Below are positions 53,920 through 62,814 of a DNA stretch of 64,000 nucleotides, in pieces. Under the pieces are notes generated by a model. It saw nothing but the letters and a program-made list of their open reading frames with translations, did no database searches and was not told the DNA's origin. Within the stretch, counting starts at the first letter, position 1. Each line of letters opens with the position of its first letter. A program made the translations under genes and the position numbers. The DNA is from Gemmatimonadetes bacterium SCN 70-22 (GTDB taxonomy: Bacteria; Gemmatimonadota; Gemmatimonadetes; Gemmatimonadales; Gemmatimonadaceae): assembly GCA_001724275.1 (NCBI GenBank), contig MEDZ01000006.1:62001-126000 (forward strand), in the 5' to 3' direction.

Positions 53920-55101
53920 ATGACGCGTTCGCGGAAGCTCCTGGCCGCCACGGCCCTCGTGGCCACGATTGCCGCCCTCGGCGTGGGGCAGCGTGCCCTG
54001 CAGGGTGCCGCCCAGGGAAGGGGGGCGCAGGCCCCCGCCTTCGAGGTCGACCCGTTCTGGCCGCAGCCGCTGCCTAACCATTGGGTGATGGGCTCGGTGA
54101 TCGGGGTCGGCGTCGACGCGCGTGACCACGTCTTCATCGTGCACCGCCAGCAGACGCTCAACCAGCGGACCGAGGTGCTGACGGGAGAGGCGGCGAAGAG
54201 CGGGGACTGCTGCGTGGCCGCACCTCCCGTTCTCGAGTTCGCCCCTGACGGCAAGCTGGTCAACGCCTGGGGCGGAGCGGGGGAGGGGTACACCTGGCCC
54301 GCGTCGAACCACGGCATCTCGATCGACCACAAGGACAACGTGTGGATCGGCGGCAACGGGCAGGGCGATTCGCACATCCTCAAGTTCACCCACGACGGGA
54401 AGTTCCTGCAGCAGATCGGGATCCCCGGGAAGGGCGCCAACAGCACGGCGACGGAGCACTTCGGGCGCGTCGCCAAGATCTCGTTCGACGTCGGCGCCAA
54501 CGAGGCGTATGTCTCCGACGGGTACGGCAACAAGCGCGTGGCGGTGCTCGACATGAACACCGGCGCCATCAAGCGCTACTGGGGCGCCTACGGCAACACG
54601 CCGAGCGACAGCAACCTCGGTCCGTACGATCCGGATGCGCCGCTGGCGCAGCAGTTCCGCAACCCCGTGCACTGCGCGGAGCCCAGCACCGACGGGCTCG
54701 TGTACGTCTGCGACCGGCCTAACGATCGCATCCAGGTGTTCCGGACGGACGGGAAGTTCGTGAAGGAGGCGCGCATCGCCCCTCGCACCCTGGGCGACGG
54801 CTCGGTCTGGGACATCGCCTTCTCGAAGGACCGGGACCAGAAGTACCTCTACCTGGCCGACGGGAAGAACGAGAAGGTCTACGTCATCGAGCGGCAGTCG
54901 CTCGAGGTCCTCACCAGCTTCGGTGACGGCGGCCGCCAACCCGGGCAGTTCTTCGCCGTACACAGCATCGCGACCGACTCGAAGGGGAACATCTACACGA
55001 CGGAGACCTACGAGGGGAAGCGGCTGCAGAAGTTCGTGTACAAGGGACTGGCCCCCGTGACGGCGAGGAATCGGGGCGTCCCCTGGCCGGGACGCCGCTG
55101 A
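53920..55101 (+). CDS. Secreted NHL-repeat beta-propeller protein, second copy
   Basis: A 393-aa protein. The N-terminal signal is KLLAATALVATIAALGVGQ. Propeller blades are GVGVDARDHVFIVHR, LEFAPDGKLVNAWGGAGEG, GISIDHKDNVWIGGNG, ILKFTHDGKFLQQIG, YVSDGYGNKRVAVLD, YVCDRPNDRIQVFRTDGKF and SIATDSKGNIYTTETYEGKR. A Cys pair sits in GDCCVA. It is related in architecture to the protein at 48375 and belongs with the PQQ/cytochrome island, from whose operon it diverges. ATG 53920 opens the signal peptide; an in-frame ATG at 53839 is less likely. No catalytic residues can be named. Confidence 0.87.
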   Translation: MTRSRKLLAATALVATIAALGVGQRALQGAAQGRGAQAPAFEVDPFWPQPLPNHWVMGSVIGVGVDARDHVFIVHRQQTLNQRTEVLTGEAAKSGDCCVAAPPVLEFAPDGKLVNAWGGAGEGYTWPASNHGISIDHKDNVWIGGNGQGDSHILKFTHDGKFLQQIGIPGKGANSTATEHFGRVAKISFDVGANEAYVSDGYGNKRVAVLDMNTGAIKRYWGAYGNTPSDSNLGPYDPDAPLAQQFRNPVHCAEPSTDGLVYVCDRPNDRIQVFRTDGKFVKEARIAPRTLGDGSVWDIAFSKDRDQKYLYLADGKNEKVYVIERQSLEVLTSFGDGGRQPGQFFAVHSIATDSKGNIYTTETYEGKRLQKFVYKGLAPVTARNRGVPWPGRR

Positions 55102-55140
55102 GGTATCGCGACGGTCGCGGGGCGTCACGCCGATCGCGAC

Positions 55141-55170
55141 GCCACGCGACGCCACGCGACGCCACGCGAC
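55141..55170. repeat. Three 10-bp tandem units
   Basis: GCCACGCGAC is repeated three times in the 234-bp gap after the NHL gene. The rest of the gap shows no gene or clear regulatory site. Confidence 0.8.
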
Positions 55171-55335
55171 GTGGCCGCGTCGCCCGGCCGCGCTCGTCGT
55201 TGGCGCGCCCCATCACCGGCGCCGCCGCGTGAAACGGCCACGCAGCGGTCGCGTAGTGGTGGCGGGGGGCGCTAACTTCGCGTGGCGCAGACCACGAGTC
55301 GCCCCGCACCTCGCGCCCAGTCCCGAGGCCCTCGC

Positions 55336-56025
55336 ATGCAGAACGTGACCGCCGCTCCTCCCCCGCCGCCTCCCCTCCCCGACGTCCCCACGCCGCCGAA
55401 TCCGTCCGCGGAACCGGTGGTGCAGGCCCCCGCGGTCGCCGGAACGAGCGCGCCCTCGGCGGCCGAGATGTATCAGGCGGCGCGGGCGTACCGCAATGAG
55501 CTCAACCGCCAGCTGAGCGACCTGGAATCGAAGCGCCTGGCCATCGCGCGCCGGCTGCGCGAGGGGCAGGTGACGGGCGCCGACAAGGCAGGGCTCGAGG
55601 CCCGACTCACGGAGCTCGACGGACGCATCAGCGAGATGTACAAGCAGATCGCGGCCGCCGATGCGCAGGTGGCGCGCGCCGCCGCCCTGCCGGGGGCCGT
55701 GGACACCCCGCCCACGTTCGTTCGCAACGGCCCCTCCGACGAGGCGGTCGAGCTGACGATCATCGGCACGATGTTCCTCCTCCTCCCGGTGTCGATCGCA
55801 CTCGCCCGCCGGCTCTGGCGTCGCGCCACCGGCGCCCCGCTTCCGGCCAACCTGGCCAAGGAGATGGACGAGCGCTTCACCCGGCTCGAGCAGGCGATGG
55901 ACGCGGTCGCGGTGGAGGTGGAGCGGATCGGCGAGGGGCAACGTTACGTCACAAAAGTGCTCGGCGCGGGCGCCGCCGCTCCCCTGGCGCTGCGCGCACG
56001 GGAAGGCGTCGAGGTCCCGCGGTAG
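55336..56025 (+). CDS. Membrane protein with coiled coils, unknown
   Basis: A 229-aa protein. A Pro-rich start (APPPPPPLPDVPTPPNP) is followed by a coiled coil at about residues 55-125 (YRNELNRQLSDLESKRLAIA, LTELDGRISEMYKQIAAADA). One transmembrane helix follows (LTIIGTMFLLLPVSIALAR, around residue 145), then a second amphipathic coil (EMDERFTRLEQAMDAVAVEV). ATG 55336 has GAGG 7 nt upstream; a GTG at 55282 is the alternative. It sits 2 bp before a DUF4184 gene and may be co-transcribed. Family not recognised. Confidence 0.72.
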   Translation: MQNVTAAPPPPPPLPDVPTPPNPSAEPVVQAPAVAGTSAPSAAEMYQAARAYRNELNRQLSDLESKRLAIARRLREGQVTGADKAGLEARLTELDGRISEMYKQIAAADAQVARAAALPGAVDTPPTFVRNGPSDEAVELTIIGTMFLLLPVSIALARRLWRRATGAPLPANLAKEMDERFTRLEQAMDAVAVEVERIGEGQRYVTKVLGAGAAAPLALRAREGVEVPR

Positions 56026-56027
56026 CG

Positions 56028-56810
56028 TTGCCGTTCACCCTGTCCCACCCCTCGGCCGCCCTCGCCGCCTGGCCGCTGGTGCGCCGCGGCTATCTCCCGC
56101 TGGCGCCGTTCGTCGTCGGGGCGATGGCGCCGGACTTCGAGTATCTCCTGCGCCTGGAGCCGTACGCGCTCGTCTCCCACTCGGCGCGCGGGATCCTCAC
56201 ATTCGACCTTCCGGCGGGCGTGGTCGCGCTGATCGGATGGTACCTGCTCCTCGCGCCCTTCGCCCGCGCCCTGTTCGCGATCTCGCCCCCCCCGCTTCAC
56301 CGGCGGTGGGGCGTGGGGGAGGTGGCGGGGGCGCTGGTGGCCCTCGCGCTAGGCAGCGTCTCGCACGTGGTGTGGGACGCCTTCACGCACCGCGATGCGT
56401 GGGGGCCGGTCGTCGTTCCCGGGCTCAGGGCCACGGCCTTCACGATCGCCGGCGCTCCGGTGGCATGGTACAATGCGCTCCAGGTGGCCAGTTCGCTGGT
56501 GGGAGGAGGGGTGGTGGCGGCGTGGCTGGGTCGCGAGGTGCAACGTGAGGGCGGGGGATGGCGCGCCCTCATCGTTCCGTGGCGCATGCGCCGATGGCTG
56601 GCGTTAGGCGTGGCCGTGGTCGCGATGGCGGCCTGGAACGCCCCGCGACGCGGGATGATGTCGGATCCCTCGCGGACCAAGATCGTGTTCGGGCGGGCGG
56701 CGGTGGGAGGGCTGGTGGGGCTGGCGGCGGGGATGGCGACCCTGGCCCTGCAGTACCGCGTGCAGCGCAAGTCGGGAACGAGGAACCCATCGGGAGGAAG
56801 GCATGCTTGA
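56028..56810 (+). CDS. DUF4184 family membrane protein
   Basis: A 260-aa protein opening PFTLSHPSAALAAWPLVRRGYLPLAPFVVGAMAPDFEYLL, the DUF4184 signature. The conserved His/Asp residues (LSHPSA, APDFEY, SVSHVVWDAFTHRDAWG) resemble the metal-site layout of membrane-bound hydrolases related to YdjM. Six or so helices are predicted. It starts with TTG at 56028, two bases after the preceding stop. Its end overlaps the ATG of the next gene (56803), with GGAAGG as the ribosome site. The biochemical role is unknown. Confidence 0.85.
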   Translation: MPFTLSHPSAALAAWPLVRRGYLPLAPFVVGAMAPDFEYLLRLEPYALVSHSARGILTFDLPAGVVALIGWYLLLAPFARALFAISPPPLHRRWGVGEVAGALVALALGSVSHVVWDAFTHRDAWGPVVVPGLRATAFTIAGAPVAWYNALQVASSLVGGGVVAAWLGREVQREGGGWRALIVPWRMRRWLALGVAVVAMAAWNAPRRGMMSDPSRTKIVFGRAAVGGLVGLAAGMATLALQYRVQRKSGTRNPSGGRHA

Positions 56811-57911
56811 ACCCACGCCGGCGCCGCGAGGCGCAACGCACACGGACGGCGAGTTGCGCGAGCCCCGCGCGTCACGCGCGTCCGGCGAGTCCCGCACGCC
56901 CCGGACGATGGTGACGCGCGCGACCGGTGCCGTCCTGGCGATCCTGGCCCTGGCCGCCCTCGCCCCGGCCGCCCGGACACGGCAATCGACGCTGGGTGCC
57001 CAGGGGAGCGCCCCGCCCCTCAACTGGTACAAGGGGAACACGCACACGCACACGCTCAACTCCGACGGCGACTCCTCGCCCGACGACGTGGCGCGCTGGT
57101 ATCGCGAGCACGGCTACCACTTCCTCGTCCTCAGCGACCACAACTTCCTCACCTCCACCGACGGGCTCAACGCCCTCCTCGGCGCCGACGAGCGGTTCCT
57201 CATCATCCCCGGCGAGGAGGCAACGTGCAGCACCTGGTGCGCCCGCAGGGCGGGGCGACGATCGTCGAGGCGCTGCAACGCGACATCGACGCCATTCGCG
57301 CGGCAAGCGGCGTCCCGCACCTCAACCATCCCAACTTCGGGTGGGCCGTCACCGCCGCCGACATCGCCCGTGTGAAGAACGATCGGCTCTTCGAGATCTT
57401 CAACGGGCATCCGTTGGTGAACAACCAGGGCGGCGGCGGGATGCCCGGGCTCGAGGAGATGTGGGATGTGATCCTCTCGTCAGGCAAGCTGTTGTACGGC
57501 CTGGCCACCGACGATGCGCACGACTTCAAGCGCCCTGGCGATCCCACCGCGGCGGGCCCCGGGCGCGGGTGGATCGTCGTGCGGGCGCCGCGCCTCGCCG
57601 CGCGCGAGGTGCTGGGGGCGCTGGAGCGCGGCGACTTCTACGCCAGCACCGGCGTCGAGCTGAAGGACGTCCAGCGCTCGCCGTCGCGCCTCGTGGTCGA
57701 GATCAAGACCGATCGCTGGAGCCGCTACACCACGCGCTTCATCGGGCGCGACGGAAAGGTGCTGGCCGAGAGCACGGAGAACCCGGCACGCTACGACATC
57801 AAGGGTGACGAGGGATACGTGCGGGCGGTCGTCCTGGAGTCGAACGGGAAGCGGGCGTGGGTGCAGCCCGTCATGCTCGGAGGCGAAGGGCGAGGGAGCG
57901 GCACGCGCTGA
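56803..57911 (+). pseudogene. PHP-domain (CehA/McbA-type) phosphoesterase-like protein, disrupted by a small deletion/frameshift
   Basis: The first part (56803 to about 57222) has a membrane or signal helix (GAVLAILALAALAPAA) and the PHP metal motifs KGNTHTHTLNSDG and FLVLSDHNFLT, reaching FLIIPGEE. Normal relatives then have a short strand-loop containing HVN before the next segment. Here that piece is missing. The coding frame shifts after about 57220 to a different frame carrying NVQHLVRPQGGATIVEALQR, VPHLNHPNFGWAV, ATDDAHDF and a complete C-terminal beta domain. About 12-16 residues and the frame are therefore lost at the same point. Both halves are well conserved, so the damage is recent, or an assembly collapse. 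As sequenced it cannot make a full protein. Confidence 0.75.
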
Positions 57912-57912
57912 A

Positions 57913-58440
57913 TTACCCGGCCGACTCCAACAGGCGGGCGATGAGCGCGACCTGCCCCGCGTGGTAGGCGTCGTGCATCGCCATTCCGACCACCTGCTCG
58001 CCCAGTACCCACCGGCTTCCGGCATGGCGCGCTTGCAGCCGTGAACGCGGGGCACGTCGCACACGCTCCAGGAGGCGTTCGTGGCACTCGTCCAGGAGCG
58101 CCAGGTCGGCGCGCCACTGGCGCGCGCGCAAGGCGGGATCCTCGATCTCCGGTGACGCGGCCCACCACGACCGCTGGCGCGTGCGCGGAAAGCGACCGCG
58201 CCTGGCGGGGTCGAGGCGATCGGCGACCAGGTGCTTGCCGATGGCGCAGTGGAGCGCCTGCTCCCAAATGTTGGGGCGTCCGCGGCCGGGGCGCCACAGT
58301 GCCTGCTCGGCGGTGATCCCCTTGAGCGCCGCCTCGAGTGAAGGGCCGTGCCACGCGGGTCCGTGAAACGCCTCGTCGAGCGTGCGGACGAGGGCGGGGC
58401 GCGATGGAACGGGGGGGCGTTGCGACGCGGCGACGGGCAT
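57913..58440 (-). CDS. DinB family protein
   Basis: A 175-aa four-helix-bundle protein of the DinB/YfiT superfamily. Metal-ligand His are spread as expected: LHCAIGKHLVADRL in the first half and GMAMHDAYHAGQVALIARLL at the end (HDAYHAGQ is the family signature). Members include metal-dependent thiol transferases and proteins of unknown function. GAGG 8 nt before ATG 58440 fixes the start. Its stop is one base from the end of the convergent PHP gene. Confidence 0.87.
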   Translation of the reverse strand: MPVAASQRPPVPSRPALVRTLDEAFHGPAWHGPSLEAALKGITAEQALWRPGRGRPNIWEQALHCAIGKHLVADRLDPARRGRFPRTRQRSWWAASPEIEDPALRARQWRADLALLDECHERLLERVRRAPRSRLQARHAGSRWVLGEQVVGMAMHDAYHAGQVALIARLLESAG

Positions 58441-58560
58441 GACCGGTACCTCGCGGGACGGAGGGCGCACCTCACGGTGCGCCCGAATTCTATCCCGATC
58501 GGGGCGACCGGACCACGCACGGTCGCCCGCGCACCGCGACGGCGTGCCGGCACGCCGGTC

Positions 58561-58600
58561 CGCTACGCCGCTACGCCGCTACGCCGCTACGCCGCTACGC
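58561..58600. repeat. Five 8-bp tandem units at the end of the DUF4405 gene
   Basis: CGCTACGC is repeated five times. The last copy carries the stop codon of the minus-strand gene that ends at 58595, so the array lies in its 3' untranslated region. Confidence 0.8.
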
Positions 58601-59638
58601 CGCTCGCTGCTCGAGCGGGTCGCCCATGGCACGCTTCGCTCGGCGCAGCCGCCCCAGCGCCGCCAGCGCGGTGAGCGTCGCGATGAACGGGAGCCCCATG
58701 TAGATCGCCAGGTACCGTCCGCCTCGCAGCAGGCGGATCCGCAGGCTCACGCGCGGTGGCGCCTGCGGCGCCACGCGCACCCTGGCCCTTGATGTCTCCT
58801 GAGCGGTTCCGGCGACGACTGGCGCGCCGCCGATCGTGGCGGGCGCCGTCGAAGGAGGACTGGTCACTGGCGCGGGAGCCTGCCCGAGAGTCGGCGCCGG
58901 TGCCTGCGCCGGTGCCTGCGCCGGTGCCTGCGCCGGTGCCTGCGCCGGTGCCTGCGCCGGTGCCTGCGCCGGTGCCTGCGCCGGTGCTTGCGAGGGGACC
59001 TGCGCCGTGGGCGCGGGACGCGGGGGGCGCCCCCGGGCGCGTACGCGTTCGGCCTGCGGCGTGAACCCCATGACCAGCGTCACCACCGAGAGGATGAGGG
59101 CGCTCCCCGCGATCATCCCGGTCGGCCTGATCCACCAGGTCGCGGCATCGGGGCGCGCGGCCGGGCGCGAAAGGGTCCCCGACACGAGGCGCCCGAGGGC
59201 GGCCGTGACCCAGTCCCAGTGCATCGCCAGGTGCACGCCCACCATCACCAGCATCGCGTCGGACGAGACCGAGTGCATCCTGCTCCAGAACCGGTCGGGG
59301 CGGTGCGCGATCCCCATCTGCGGGAGCGCGACCTCGGAGACCACGACCCCCGAGACCATCACGACGGCCAGCGTGGCGTAGAGGAGGAGGTCCCACACGT
59401 AGTTGAAGCGCACCTCACCGCGAAGCGGGGCCACGATGCGCCGCGTGACATTGACGATCCAGTTCCAGCTGAACAGGAGGTGGAGCGCCACGATCAGGCA
59501 GAAGGCGAACGACCACCATTCGTGGAGGGCAATTCGCGTCACGGCGGGGAGCGAGAGCGCGACGAACGAGATGGCCAGCGCGGTGTTGACGACGAGCTTG
59601 GCGCGTACGGATCCGGCGCGTGGTCCGGGGGGTGTCAT
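58595..59638 (-). CDS. DUF4405 cytochrome b-like membrane protein with (PAQA)n linker
   Basis: A 347-aa protein. The first half has four helices with paired His: IALHEWWSFAFCLIVALHLLFSWNW and MHSVSSDAMLVMVGVHLAMHWDW, the DUF4405 layout thought to bind haem b. A fifth hydrophobic segment precedes a periplasmic low-complexity stretch of (PAQA) repeats, then a Pro/Thr-rich linker and a final helix (YLAIYMGLPFIATLTALAALG). The His spacing suggests a quinol- or cytochrome-linked haem protein (inference). The repeat stretch is perfect at DNA level. The start ATG is at the family's N-terminal helix. Confidence 0.78.
   Translation of the reverse strand: MTPPGPRAGSVRAKLVVNTALAISFVALSLPAVTRIALHEWWSFAFCLIVALHLLFSWNWIVNVTRRIVAPLRGEVRFNYVWDLLLYATLAVVMVSGVVVSEVALPQMGIAHRPDRFWSRMHSVSSDAMLVMVGVHLAMHWDWVTAALGRLVSGTLSRPAARPDAATWWIRPTGMIAGSALILSVVTLVMGFTPQAERVRARGRPPRPAPTAQVPSQAPAQAPAQAPAQAPAQAPAQAPAQAPAQAPAPTLGQAPAPVTSPPSTAPATIGGAPVVAGTAQETSRARVRVAPQAPPRVSLRIRLLRGGRYLAIYMGLPFIATLTALAALGRLRRAKRAMGDPLEQRAA
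58894..58989 (-). repeat. Eight in-frame 12-bp units encoding PAQA
   Basis: GCGCCGGTGCCT is repeated almost perfectly eight times within the DUF4405 gene. Units are in frame, so copy-number change alters linker length without a frameshift. Confidence 0.85.
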
Positions 59639-59871
59639 GGGAACCGGGCGGTGTGGTCGACGTGGAATCGGCGGGAGTCCCCGCCGGGCGTCGTTGCAGC
59701 AGGGAGCGTGCCGGGCGTGTACCGCTGAAAAAAGCTCGCCCCGCGTCGTGAACGCGCGATGAATGCGCAGCGTGCACGCTGTTCTGTCTCGCGCCAGCTG
59801 GCGCCTCCGCTGCCGTCAACGCATAGTCTCCTGTTCGGCGTAATTCGCAGGATACTTCCAGCCCATCGCGC

Positions 59872-61548
59872 ATGTCCGCACCCCACTCGCGTCCCCTTCC
59901 GCCGCCGCCCACGCGTCGCGCGTTCGTCGCTTCGGGGAGCGGGGCCGTCCTCGCCCTCGCGGGCTTTCCTGCCATCTGGACACGCCGCGACGAGTACGAC
60001 CTGGTGATTCGCGGCGGGACGATCCACGATGGGAGCGGCGGGGCGGGACGGGAGGGCGACCTGGCGGTTCGGGGCGATCGCATTGCAGCCGTCGGCGGCC
60101 GCCGTGGCGAACGCGGACGCCAGGAGATCGACGCACGCGGGCTCGTGGTCGCCCCCGGCTTCATCGACATCCACTCGCACGGCGACGGCAACCTGCGCGC
60201 AGACCCGCGTGCCGAGTCGGTGGTGCGCCAGGGCGTCACCACGCTCGTCGGCGGCCAGGACGGCGGGTCGCGGGCGTGGGGCGAGGCGGGGCGTCCCGGC
60301 GATCCCCCGGACGGCGGGTCCTTCGCCGCCTGGTTCGCGTCCGTCGACGCGCTGCGTCCGGCGGTGAACGTGGCGGCGATGGTGGGGCTGGGGACGGTGC
60401 GCGCCACGGTGGTCGGCGATGACGACCGCCCGGCTACCGCGAGCGAGATGGCACGCATGGTGTCGCTCGTCGAGCGGGCGCTGGCCGATGGTGCCTGCGG
60501 TGCGTCGTCCGGTCTCGAGTACACGCCCGGCGCCTTCGCCCCGCTCGAGGAGCTCGTCGCGCTCTGCCGCCCGCTGGCGGCGCGCCGCCTTCCGTACGCC
60601 ACGCACATGCGCAACGAGGATGACCGGCTCCTCGACGCCATCGACGAGTCCATCGCCGTGGCGCGCGGGGCGCGCTGCCCGTTGCAGGTCGCCCACCTCA
60701 AGACGCAGGGGCCGCGCAACTGGTCCCGGCTCGACGAGGCGTTCCGGCGCATCGAGGGGGCGCATCGCGATGGCGTCGATGTCGCCTTCGACCGCTATCC
60801 CTACACGGCCTACCAGACGGGGCTCACGAACCTCTTCCCGGTCTGGAGCCGTGATGGCGGGACGGCGGCCTTCCTCGCGCGCCTGGACGACGCGCAGGTG
60901 GCGCCCCGCATCCGCGAGGAGACGCTGGCCAAGGTGGAGCTGATCGGCGGGTGGGAGAACGTGCACATCGCCTCGGTGCGCGCTCCCGAGGATCGCGACG
61001 CCGAGGGGAAGCGGCTCGGGACGCACGCCGGGTCGTTAGGCATGGATCCCTACCAGGTGGCCGTGGGGCTCCTGCGCCGGAGCGACGGGAACGTGGGGAT
61101 GGTCGGCTTCGCGATGAGCGAGGAGAACCTGGACCGCATCCTGGCCCATCGGCTGGGGATGGTCTGCAGCGATGGCGGCGCCTTCGCGATCGACGGCCCG
61201 ACGCGCCGGGGGAGCCCGCATCCGCGCGGCCTGGGGAGCTTTCCGCGCGTCCTCGGGCGCTACGTGCGCGAACGCAAGGCGCTCTCGCTCGAACAGGCCA
61301 TCCACAAGATGTCGGCCTTCCCCGCCCGTCGCCTCGGGATCACCGATCGCGGGATGCTGAAGGCCGGCCTGGCGGCCGACATCGTGGTGTTCGATCCCCA
61401 ACGCGTGGCGGACACCGCGACCTACGAGCAGCCGTTCCAGTATCCCGTCGGCATCACCGCGGTCGTGGTGAACGGAAGCCTGGCCCTGCACGGGGGCGAC
61501 CGGTCATCCGTCGGCACCGGCCGGTCGGTGCGCCCGGGGGAGCGGTAA
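59872..61548 (+). CDS. N-acyl-D-amino-acid deacylase (amidohydrolase superfamily), Tat-exported
   Basis: A 558-aa protein. A twin-arginine signal (TRRAFVASGSGAVLALAG) implies export after folding. The catalytic domain has DLVIRGGTIHDGSGG, the metal motif GFIDIHSHGDGN, GASSGLEYTPGAFAPLEEL (a D-aminoacylase hallmark), YATHMRNEDDRLLDAIDE, and the late Asp in VCSDGGAFAIDGPTRRGSPHPRG. LKAGLAADIVVFDP closes the fold. It is likely to hydrolyse N-acyl-D-amino acids or dipeptides derived from the cell wall. It is monocistronic, with TyrA converging from the other side. The 233-bp gap upstream shows no clear promoter. Length and motifs are complete. Confidence 0.92.
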   Translation: MSAPHSRPLPPPPTRRAFVASGSGAVLALAGFPAIWTRRDEYDLVIRGGTIHDGSGGAGREGDLAVRGDRIAAVGGRRGERGRQEIDARGLVVAPGFIDIHSHGDGNLRADPRAESVVRQGVTTLVGGQDGGSRAWGEAGRPGDPPDGGSFAAWFASVDALRPAVNVAAMVGLGTVRATVVGDDDRPATASEMARMVSLVERALADGACGASSGLEYTPGAFAPLEELVALCRPLAARRLPYATHMRNEDDRLLDAIDESIAVARGARCPLQVAHLKTQGPRNWSRLDEAFRRIEGAHRDGVDVAFDRYPYTAYQTGLTNLFPVWSRDGGTAAFLARLDDAQVAPRIREETLAKVELIGGWENVHIASVRAPEDRDAEGKRLGTHAGSLGMDPYQVAVGLLRRSDGNVGMVGFAMSEENLDRILAHRLGMVCSDGGAFAIDGPTRRGSPHPRGLGSFPRVLGRYVRERKALSLEQAIHKMSAFPARRLGITDRGMLKAGLAADIVVFDPQRVADTATYEQPFQYPVGITAVVVNGSLALHGGDRSSVGTGRSVRPGER

Positions 61549-61602
61549 CGGCGCGCGGGCCCGACGCCCGTCACATGCCGTCGCCGTCATCGGCGTGCGC
61601 TG

Positions 61603-62742
61603 CTAGGCCCGCTCGACGATCCGATCGATGAGGAACGACGACTGTTCCAGCGCCTCGCGGGTGAAGTCGCCGAAGAATGTGCGAACCTCGTCGAACATCG
61701 CGTCGAAGGCCGGCTGGTCGCCGGTGGCGATGATCTCCCCCAGCTCACGCGCCGCCGCCGCGAAGGCGTGCGTCACCTCACCGCTGCGCGGGTTGCGCAT
61801 CTCGATGGGGCCGTAGAGCGCCGGCGACTGCGCGAAGTGGCGGGCGGCGACGTACAGCTCCAGGAGGTACGCGGGCGAGGTGAAGCGCAGCGTCTCCTCG
61901 AGGGGGATCCCGAGCCGTGCGAGGGTGAGCCCGAGGACTTGTGTCTGGAAGTGGTTGAGGACCTGCACCACCGCCATGGCGCGGTCGTGCTGCTGCGGCG
62001 TGGTCTCGGTCACCACGAGTCCGCGCGCGGTGAGGGTGTGGGCCACCCAGTCGGCCCAGCGATCGCCGCGTCCCCGGCACATCACGATGCGTTGTCCCTG
62101 CAGCGTGTGCACGCTGGGACCGAACATCGGGTGTGTCCCGACGACGCTCCCGCGCGTCGAGGCGAGCATCGCGCGCATCGGCGCCTCCTTGACGCTCGTC
62201 ACGTCCATCAGGAGCGCGTCGTCACGCACGTGCGGGCCCACGTCGCGGACCACGCCTTCGGTCACGTCGATCGGGACGCTGATGACCACCACGTCGGCGG
62301 CGGCCGCGGCCTCCGCCGCCCGCAACTCGGTGTCGACGTCCACCACCAGGACCCGGTGCCCGAGGTCGGCGAAGAGCCGCGCCATCACCGCTCCGATCTT
62401 GCCGCGCCCGCCGATGATCGCCACGGTCCGCGGGGACTCGTCGGGCGGGACCTCGGCGCGCAGCGCGGCCTGGTGGTCGCGGCTGGCGCGCAACAGGAGC
62501 CGGAAGAGCGACTCGATCTCCCCGCGTGGCAGCCCGAGCTCGTCGGCCAGTCGCGAGCGATCGGCCAGCACGTCGTGCTCGCGTTGCGCGTCGCGGATCT
62601 TCACCCCGGCCGCGCGCTTGGCGGCGGCCACCTCGGCCACCAGCGCCATGCGCCGGGCCACGATCTGGAGCAGGTCGTGGTCCAGGGCATCGATCATGGC
62701 CCGCAGGATGGGGAGCGGGCGCGGGGTCGGTGGAGTCGCCAT
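61603..62742 (-). CDS. tyrA: Bifunctional chorismate mutase/prephenate dehydrogenase (T-protein)
   Basis: A 379-aa cytoplasmic enzyme for tyrosine synthesis, close to the length of enterobacterial TyrA. Residues of about 10-95 are an AroQ-type chorismate mutase (IDALDHDLLQIVARRMALVAEVAAAKR, then KIRDAQREHDVL). From about 105 there is the NAD-binding prephenate dehydrogenase: VAIIGGRGKIGAVMARLFADLGHRVLVVD, VISVPI, LLMDVTSVKEAPMRAML, the catalytic GTHPMFGP, and the HFQTQVLGL segment. Fusion in this order is best known from gammaproteobacteria. A TAGATT box lies about 25 nt upstream of the ATG on its strand. It is divergent from the DUF900-type gene at 62815. Confidence 0.94.
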   Translation of the reverse strand: MATPPTPRPLPILRAMIDALDHDLLQIVARRMALVAEVAAAKRAAGVKIRDAQREHDVLADRSRLADELGLPRGEIESLFRLLLRASRDHQAALRAEVPPDESPRTVAIIGGRGKIGAVMARLFADLGHRVLVVDVDTELRAAEAAAAADVVVISVPIDVTEGVVRDVGPHVRDDALLMDVTSVKEAPMRAMLASTRGSVVGTHPMFGPSVHTLQGQRIVMCRGRGDRWADWVAHTLTARGLVVTETTPQQHDRAMAVVQVLNHFQTQVLGLTLARLGIPLEETLRFTSPAYLLELYVAARHFAQSPALYGPIEMRNPRSGEVTHAFAAAARELGEIIATGDQPAFDAMFDEVRTFFGDFTREALEQSSFLIDRIVERA

Positions 62743-62814
62743 GGGCGGGGAAGGGGAGAGCGGGTGAATCTAAGCCGGGAGAAGTCGGGCGTGGATGCCG
62801 CTAGCTTACCGATC

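Noticed and set aside
58894-58989. Regular repeats as a possible CRISPR array
   Set aside because: The units are 12 bp, contiguous and in frame, with no spacers.
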